The position numbers and the translations under genes were made by a program. Shown piece after piece: positions 30,874 to 36,831 of a DNA stretch of 36,831 nt. Below the pieces are notes generated by a model. It was not told the origin of the DNA and did not search any database. It worked only from the letters and a program-made list of their open reading frames with translations. Origin of the DNA: Methanobacteriota archaeon (lineage in GTDB: Archaea; Thermoplasmatota; Poseidoniia; Poseidoniales; Poseidoniaceae); the NCBI GenBank assembly GCA_002727515.1, contig PBXF01000031.1:13195-50025 (forward strand). The letters are read 5' to 3'. Positions within the stretch are counted from its first letter, which is position 1; each line of letters begins with the position of its first letter.

Positions 30874-33800
30874 ATGACAATTACAACCAAAGATGGCAAG
30901 GAATGCGACGGATTAGACCAAGCTCCATTCGAACCGATTGCAGTTATTGGCATGGCTGCACTAATGCCAGATGCTACCAGTATCGAAGAGTTCTGGCAGA
31001 ACATAATCGATGCACATGTCTCCATTAAAGAAGTCCCCTCGCATCGATGGGATCCTGAAATTTACTGGGAACAAAGTGGCCCTGGGAAGGTAACTGAAGG
31101 AAAGACATACTCAAAGATTGGAGGATTTGTCGAAGAATTTGAATTCGATTGGAGAAGATGGAGACAACCTCCTGGCTCAATACCTCAAATCGACCCATGT
31201 CAATTGTGGGCGGTAACCGTTTCTGCAGATGCTCTAGACGACGCAGGATATGGCGAAGGCGGCAAAGTCCTAGACAGAGCCAGAACCGGTGTGGTTTTCG
31301 CTAATGCTCTTGGAGGCGAAAATCGATCTGAATCAAACCTTAGAGTATTCAGCCAAGAGATGAGAAAAATCGCAATTGACAACGGAGTGACACCTGAGCA
31401 GGCAGACGCTATGGTTGAGAAAATGTGTGAAGGGAAACCACGAATCAATGAAGATACAATGCCTGGTGAACTAGCAAATGTAGTGAGCGGAAGAGTCGCA
31501 AATTTACTAGACTTACAAGGCCCAAATTACTCTACAGATGCAGCATGCGCATCTTCAATGGCCGCTTTACTCGATGCTTGCAGACTATTGCAGAACAGAC
31601 AAGTTGACACGATGTTAGCCGGTGCTACAGACAGATGCATGGAAGCGCCAACATATGCTAAATTCAGTGCAATTGGTGCGCTATCAGCAACTCATTCTAC
31701 GCCTTTCGACGCTAAAGCAAATGGTTTCGTAATGGGTGAAGGCGCTGGTGTTTTACTTCTCAAGAGATTATCAGATGCGATTCGAGATGATGATGATATC
31801 AAAGCAGTCATTCGTGGCGTAGGAGGTTCTTCTGATGGAAGAGGCAAGGGCATTACTGCGCCTAGTCAGCGAGGACAAGTTCAAGCTGTTAGTCGAGCAT
31901 ATTCACAAGCGGGCTATGAACCTGCAACTGTTGAATTAGTCGAAGCACATGGCACTTCTACAAAGGTTGGAGATGCCACTGAATTATCCACACTATCCAT
32001 GCTTTGGAATGGTTTAGATGGCGGAGACCACATCGCCGTTGGCTCTGTAAAGAGCCAGATTGGACACCTGAAAGCAGCCGCTGGAATTGCAGGAATAATG
32101 AAGGCCTGTAATGCGCTTTACTACAAAACAATCCCGCCAAGTGCTGGATTTGTTGACCCAAATCCTACTGTCGAATGGAATGAGATTCCATTCTTCGTCC
32201 CTACAGAAGCCAGAGATTGGCCAGAACCTGAGTCTCACCCTAGGAGAGCAGGAATTTCGGCATTCGGCTTTGGCGGCACTAATTTCCACGTTGCATTGGA
32301 AGATTATGTCCCCTCATACCATTCACAAATGGCTCAGCACTGGGAAACAAAATGGAAAACATACTCTGGATTTGAAGAAACTTCTAGTGAATTGAATGCC
32401 ACAATGACGCATGATGAGTTGAAAGAAGTAGAAGGCGGAATGTTGCTATTATCTGGCAAATCTACTGAACAAATTCTAAGCAAATTATCACAAATTTCGA
32501 TTCCTTCTGTTAATTTCGACAATGACCCTAGTGGCGTAAGACTATCTTTCGAACTCCAAAATCACTGGTCATATGATGCAAGCGATAACGTAAGGATGGC
32601 TCTGATTGCAACAAGTTGGGCAGAGTTATCAAAACGCATCGATCTAGTTAGCAAGGCTATTGCCGACAAAGGCAAGTGGGGATTCCTTGCTAGTCAAGGA
32701 ATATTGGTTACAGATGAAGACGCTATGCCGGAAGGTGCTAAGGTAGCACACATGTATCCGGGTCAAGGTAGCCAGTATGTCGGAATGACACTTGACCTAT
32801 ACAAGAGATTCAAAGGAGTGCAAGACGTTTGGGCTAAATCTGACATTACGATGTCGGATGTGCTTGGTGGTGAAACGCTGTCTTCTTTCGTGCTGAGAAC
32901 AAATCTTAGCGATGAAGAAAAGAAAGAAGCCGAATTCAAATTAAAGCAAACAGAGTACACTCAACCTGCAATGTTAACTGCAGACCTCGCAATTGAATCA
33001 GCATTGAATGCGTATGGATTCAAACCAGACATGGTTGCTGGACATAGCCTTGGAGAATACGCTGCTTTGATGAGCGCAGGAATACTTGACATGGACGGTG
33101 CACTAAGAGCGGCAGCAGCACGTGGAACGGAGATGGGCAGTGTTGAAATCGATGATAAAGGACTGATGGCTAGCGTAACTGCTCCTTACGAAAGAATCGC
33201 AGAAATAATCGAAGAAATCGATGGATACGTAATTGCTGCGAACAAGAATTCTCCGAAGATGACTGTAATCGCAGGAGAGACTGAACCGGTAAAGCAGGCT
33301 ATGTCTAAATTTGAGGCGGAAGGCTTCCAATGTGTGCAACTTGCTACAAGTCACGCTTTCCATTCTAGGATAGTAGCTCCGGCAAATGAACCACTACGCC
33401 GATTCCTTGAGGGATTAGAGATCAGATGGCCTTCAATTCCAATCACAAGTAACGTTGACGGAGGATGGTATCCAATGGATGATGGCGGAGATTCTAAGAC
33501 TGCTATTTTATCCAAATTAGCCCCGCAAATGGCATCCAGCGTTGAGTGGACAAAGCAAATAAATTCGATGTACGAAGCAGGTGCAAGAATTTTCTTAGAA
33601 GTTGGCCCAAAGCGAGCATTGACCGTTTTCGCAACTCAGATTTTGGAAGATATGCCTTCGGTTTCTGTAATGACAAATCACCCGAAAACAGGTGGTATAA
33701 CCTCACTATTAACCGCACTTGGAACCATGGCACTTGCTGGAAGAGTTCCTAAGAAATTAGATAAAAACGACTCGAGTTTAACTGAAGCATTTAGAGCAGG

Positions 33801-36800
33801 TCCCGTTGAAGCGAGTTCAGGCATTACCAAACCTGCAACGCCTCTCAAAGACAGAAGTAGACCTCTGCCCTCAAAGGGAGGCATGGTTGCAGCCCAAACA
33901 ATCACTGTGAAGGCGGACACATATGTCGATCCTGATGCTGCAAAGATAAACTTAGTTGGAAGTTTAATTTCAACCCACTGTGGCTATCCTGCCAAATTCT
34001 GTCAGGGTAATGTCAACATGAGAGAGGTACTAGGGATGACCGACTCTCAGATTCAGTCGGTCATTCAAACAGTTCATTCCAGTTGTCAAACAGACCCTGA
34101 ATGGGACGTGTCTACGGCAACTACAGTTGCAGACATTACCAGATGGATTGTATCCGCACCTGCAAACACAACCTCTGCAACTATGATGAAGGCAGACAAT
34201 AGAGGGCAAGACCCATTCGTAATCACTGGTGTATCGCTCGGCCTACCTGGTGGAGAGAGAGTTTTCGACGAGGGTAATTTCGAGAAATTAATTCGAGGGG
34301 AAACATGTATTTCAGAAGTAACTGATGACTACAAACAGAGATTGCTTGACAAAAACATTGTTCGATTAATCAAAGGGAGAGATGGAAGCGTAGGCATGGA
34401 CGCAGCCAAAGAATTCGGCGACATACCACAACTGGCTGGAGTAAAATCTGCATTTGACCCAGAAACCGAATTTGGCATCAATGGAAAGATTGCTGCGGCA
34501 TGGGACATAGCAACTCAACTCGCCTGTGCAGCCGGATTGATCGCACTCAGAGATGCAGGCATTCCGTTAACTCCGGTTGAACAAGTTGGAAAGGGCGGAT
34601 TAAGACTAATCAAATCATGGGAAGTTCCGTCCGTATACAGAGATAGGACTGGAATTGTATTCGCATCCTGTTTCGCAGGCCACCAAATGGCAGCCAAACA
34701 TGCCAAGATGAATGGAGATGACGGAGAAGGTCGATTCGACAGAAGGTATCTATTCCAAATCCTGAATATGGGTCATTCACAATTTGCTCAACATGTAGGA
34801 ATTCGTGGACCTAACACTACAATTAACCTAGCATGCGCATCTGCAACCGCTGCTTTCGGTGTAGCAGAAGATTGGCTGGCTAACGACAGATGTGACAGAG
34901 TTGTAATCGTTTCAGCTGATGACGTCACGGGTGACGACCTGTGGGAATGGATTGGTTCTGGATTCGCATCAAGTGGCGCTGCTGCTACAAACAATGTAGT
35001 TGAAGATACTGCATTACCATTTGACAAGAGAAGGAATGGTTTGGTTCTGGGTATGGGCGCAGCAGCGTTCGTAGTTGAGAGAAAATCTGAATCTGATGCA
35101 AGAGGAGTTCAACCAATTGCGGAACTACTTGGAACAAAAATTGCCAACTCTGCATTCCACGGAACTAGACTTGATGTCGACCATGTAGCACAAACTGTTG
35201 ATAATTTCATTGAAGAAATGGAGAATCAATGGTCTATTGACAGGCACCAAATGGCTCCAGACACCGTATTCTTTTCACACGAGACATACACTCCGGCTAG
35301 AGGCGGTTCTGCCCAAGCAGAAGTGAGAGCGCTCAGAGACACATTCGGAAAGAGTGCGGACGCTCTAGTTATTGCAAATACCAAAGGTTTCACTGGCCAT
35401 CCGATGGGAGTCGGAATCGAGGATGCTTCAATGTTCTACGGTTTGTTAACAGGAAAGATTCCACCTATAGCAAATCACAAGGAAGAAGATCCAGAACTTG
35501 GTAATCTAAACCTATCCAAGGGTGGAAGTTATTCCAATTTGAAGTATGGAATTCGATTTGCGGCTGGCTTTGGAAGCCAAATCGCATTATCACTAGTCAG
35601 AAAATATGAATTCCAAGGTGAAAGAATCAACAAACAGAAATTGATTTCTTGGAATCAGGCATTAGCGGGCACACAGGAATTGGAATTAAGAATTCTACAA
35701 AACAAATTGGTTGCATATGTCGACGGTGAAAATAATCTACATGGAGGCGTACAAGGAGAAGTTTATGCCGTCCCTGATAAGAATCAACCAGCGGCTCCAG
35801 TAGTTCATGCTACACCCGAACCTGAACCAACTCCAGCACCTACACCAGCTCCTGCTGCGCCAGCACCTGCTGCACCAGCGCCTGCTGCCAATGTTTCTGG
35901 AGACATCAATCAGGCTGTGATTGATGTTGTAGTCAAACACACTGGATATCCTGCAGACTTTGTTGAATTAGACCAAGACCTAGAAGGCGAGTTGGGAATT
36001 GACACTGTAAAACAGGCTGAAATTATGGCCGATATTAGATCTCAATTCAATCTGCCAGTAGATGAGGATTTCATACTATCAGACTACCCTACATTGAATC
36101 ACATGATAGGCTACATTCACAAGATGACTGGAGGAGAAGCGCCTGCTCCTGCTACGGTTACTCAAGCCCCTGAGCCAGAGGTTGTAGCCGTGCCAGAACC
36201 AAAACTTGAGCCTGTTACAACATCTGCACCTGTTGTTGATAGTGGAGAAATCCAACCTAAACTGATAGGTGTTGTCGTCAAACATACAGGATATCCTGAA
36301 GATTTCATTGAGATGGACCAGGACTTGGAAGGTGAATTAGGAATAGACACCGTAAAACAAGCTGAAATTATGGCTGATGTAAGGGATATATTCAATCTAC
36401 CAGTTGACGAAGACTTCGTTTTGGCTGAGCACCCAACTCTGAATCATTTCGTTGCATATATCCAGAAAATGACTGGAGGAGAGGTCACATCTGCACCAGT
36501 AGTTACAGCCTCGGCTCCTGAACCGACTCCTTCCCCTGTTGCAGAAATTGCAACACCTGCTCCTGCAGTACCGGTTGCAGATAGTGGTGAAATTCAACCA
36601 AAATTAATCGGGGTTGTTGTCAAGCACACAGGTTATCCTGAAGATTTCATAGAGATGGACCAAGACTTGGAAGGAGAACTAGGAATTGATACTGTAAAAC
36701 AAGCAGAAATCATGGCTGATGTGAGAGAAATTTTCGACTTACCTGTCGACGAAGATTTCGTTTTAGCAGACCACCCAACGTTGAATCATTTTGTTGCCTA

Positions 36801-36831
36801 CATTCAGAAAATGACTGGAGGCAGTACACAA
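30874..36831 (+). CDS. PfaA-like multidomain ketosynthase megasynthase, truncated by window edge
   Basis: From ATG 30874 (GGGGGAG five bases upstream) the frame is open for 1986 codons to the window end. Domains in order: KS1 (about 15-470; Cys225 in DAACASS, His359 in EAHGTST, His398 in SQIGHLKAAAG); acyltransferase (625-935; GQGSQYVGM at 630, Ser725 in GHSLGEYAA, and SHAFHS, the malonyl-type HAFH motif); a degenerate carrier-like domain (1023-1090); KS2 (1113-1580; Cys1321 in LACASATAAF, His1469 in HETYTPARGG, GHPMG); an Ala/Pro linker; and three carrier domains (1677-1754, 1790-1869, 1904-1983). The layout recalls the PUFA synthase subunit PfaA (KS-AT-ACPn), with an extra internal KS. All carriers have Thr in place of the phosphopantetheine Ser. 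KR and DH domains, if any, lie beyond the window. The product is unknown. Confidence 0.9.
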   Translation, partial: MTITTKDGKECDGLDQAPFEPIAVIGMAALMPDATSIEEFWQNIIDAHVSIKEVPSHRWDPEIYWEQSGPGKVTEGKTYSKIGGFVEEFEFDWRRWRQPPGSIPQIDPCQLWAVTVSADALDDAGYGEGGKVLDRARTGVVFANALGGENRSESNLRVFSQEMRKIAIDNGVTPEQADAMVEKMCEGKPRINEDTMPGELANVVSGRVANLLDLQGPNYSTDAACASSMAALLDACRLLQNRQVDTMLAGATDRCMEAPTYAKFSAIGALSATHSTPFDAKANGFVMGEGAGVLLLKRLSDAIRDDDDIKAVIRGVGGSSDGRGKGITAPSQRGQVQAVSRAYSQAGYEPATVELVEAHGTSTKVGDATELSTLSMLWNGLDGGDHIAVGSVKSQIGHLKAAAGIAGIMKACNALYYKTIPPSAGFVDPNPTVEWNEIPFFVPTEARDWPEPESHPRRAGISAFGFGGTNFHVALEDYVPSYHSQMAQHWETKWKTYSGFEETSSELNATMTHDELKEVEGGMLLLSGKSTEQILSKLSQISIPSVNFDNDPSGVRLSFELQNHWSYDASDNVRMALIATSWAELSKRIDLVSKAIADKGKWGFLASQGILVTDEDAMPEGAKVAHMYPGQGSQYVGMTLDLYKRFKGVQDVWAKSDITMSDVLGGETLSSFVLRTNLSDEEKKEAEFKLKQTEYTQPAMLTADLAIESALNAYGFKPDMVAGHSLGEYAALMSAGILDMDGALRAAAARGTEMGSVEIDDKGLMASVTAPYERIAEIIEEIDGYVIAANKNSPKMTVIAGETEPVKQAMSKFEAEGFQCVQLATSHAFHSRIVAPANEPLRRFLEGLEIRWPSIPITSNVDGGWYPMDDGGDSKTAILSKLAPQMASSVEWTKQINSMYEAGARIFLEVGPKRALTVFATQILEDMPSVSVMTNHPKTGGITSLLTALGTMALAGRVPKKLDKNDSSLTEAFRAGPVEASSGITKPATPLKDRSRPLPSKGGMVAAQTITVKADTYVDPDAAKINLVGSLISTHCGYPAKFCQGNVNMREVLGMTDSQIQSVIQTVHSSCQTDPEWDVSTATTVADITRWIVSAPANTTSATMMKADNRGQDPFVITGVSLGLPGGERVFDEGNFEKLIRGETCISEVTDDYKQRLLDKNIVRLIKGRDGSVGMDAAKEFGDIPQLAGVKSAFDPETEFGINGKIAAAWDIATQLACAAGLIALRDAGIPLTPVEQVGKGGLRLIKSWEVPSVYRDRTGIVFASCFAGHQMAAKHAKMNGDDGEGRFDRRYLFQILNMGHSQFAQHVGIRGPNTTINLACASATAAFGVAEDWLANDRCDRVVIVSADDVTGDDLWEWIGSGFASSGAAATNNVVEDTALPFDKRRNGLVLGMGAAAFVVERKSESDARGVQPIAELLGTKIANSAFHGTRLDVDHVAQTVDNFIEEMENQWSIDRHQMAPDTVFFSHETYTPARGGSAQAEVRALRDTFGKSADALVIANTKGFTGHPMGVGIEDASMFYGLLTGKIPPIANHKEEDPELGNLNLSKGGSYSNLKYGIRFAAGFGSQIALSLVRKYEFQGERINKQKLISWNQALAGTQELELRILQNKLVAYVDGENNLHGGVQGEVYAVPDKNQPAAPVVHATPEPEPTPAPTPAPAAPAPAAPAPAANVSGDINQAVIDVVVKHTGYPADFVELDQDLEGELGIDTVKQAEIMADIRSQFNLPVDEDFILSDYPTLNHMIGYIHKMTGGEAPAPATVTQAPEPEVVAVPEPKLEPVTTSAPVVDSGEIQPKLIGVVVKHTGYPEDFIEMDQDLEGELGIDTVKQAEIMADVRDIFNLPVDEDFVLAEHPTLNHFVAYIQKMTGGEVTSAPVVTASAPEPTPSPVAEIATPAPAVPVADSGEIQPKLIGVVVKHTGYPEDFIEMDQDLEGELGIDTVKQAEIMADVREIFDLPVDEDFVLADHPTLNHFVAYIQKMTGGSTQ
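35902..36822 (+). repeat. Three tandem carrier-domain repeats
   Basis: Three copies about 115 codons apart at 35902-36135, 36241-36480 and 36583-36822, joined by Pro/Ala/Glu-rich linkers. Copies 2 and 3 are almost identical in protein sequence from GEIQPKLIGVVVKHTGYPED to the KMTGG end, while copy 1 is more diverged, implying a recent duplication of the second unit. Synonymous differences show that the DNA copies have had time to drift. More copies may follow beyond the window. Confidence 0.85.

Overview
The window looks like a chromosomal segment of a marine planktonic euryarchaeon, most likely Marine Group II (Poseidoniales). This rests on an Orc1/Cdc6 initiator, a DhnA-type class I aldolase, archaeal-type CoA synthesis (COG1019 adenylyltransferase plus DUF359 GTP-dependent kinase), a geranylgeranyl-reductase-like flavoprotein and a TBP-fold protein. 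These sit among bacterial-looking genes (biotin carboxylase, FabI, ketosynthase megasynthase, CysJ-like reductase). The assignment is inference from gene content. I saw no transposase, CRISPR array or tRNA.

Layout. 1-335 holds the 5' part of a moaE gene running off the left edge. 390-4267 carries a GGR-like flavoprotein, an enoyl-CoA hydratase, a cyclophilin lipoprotein and an aldolase. A short minus-strand pair follows (winged-helix-like protein, then a 31-residue zinc ribbon), diverging from a 757-772 residue orphan wHTH protein. 7234-7520 is a structured RNA candidate with RNase P-like features. 7561-9566 is a fused CoA enzyme followed by a translationally coupled GT2 glycosyltransferase. 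9567-11837 has a membrane protein, Orc1/Cdc6 and a very AT-rich, palindrome-bearing spacer that is a replication-origin candidate. 11838-20702 is a mosaic of single genes and small operons: MBL hydrolase, ferredoxin-reductase-type flavoprotein, SLOG protein, AccC, PfkB kinase, EF-Tu-like pseudo-GTPase, membrane protein, thioesterase and ThiI-like protein. 20802-28816 is a probable operon of a 1941-residue surface protein, an unknown protein, a divergent TBP-like protein and a TatD-like hydrolase. A second membrane-anchored surface protein follows.

The right end (30049-36831) is the most striking part. A perfect 22-bp palindrome lies over the ribosome-binding site of a complete FabI-type enoyl reductase gene. 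Two bases after that gene begins a megasynthase frame still open at the window edge (1986 codons so far): KS - AT (malonyl-type HAFH motif) - degenerate ACP-like domain - second KS - three tandem carrier domains. All three carriers have Thr where the phosphopantetheine Ser is expected (LGIDT instead of LGIDS). Together with AccC, the CoA enzyme, a thioesterase and an enoyl-CoA hydratase in the same 37 kb, this suggests an archaeal acyl-chain (fatty acid or polyketide-like) assembly system. Its product is unknown, and archaeal membrane lipids do not normally require one.
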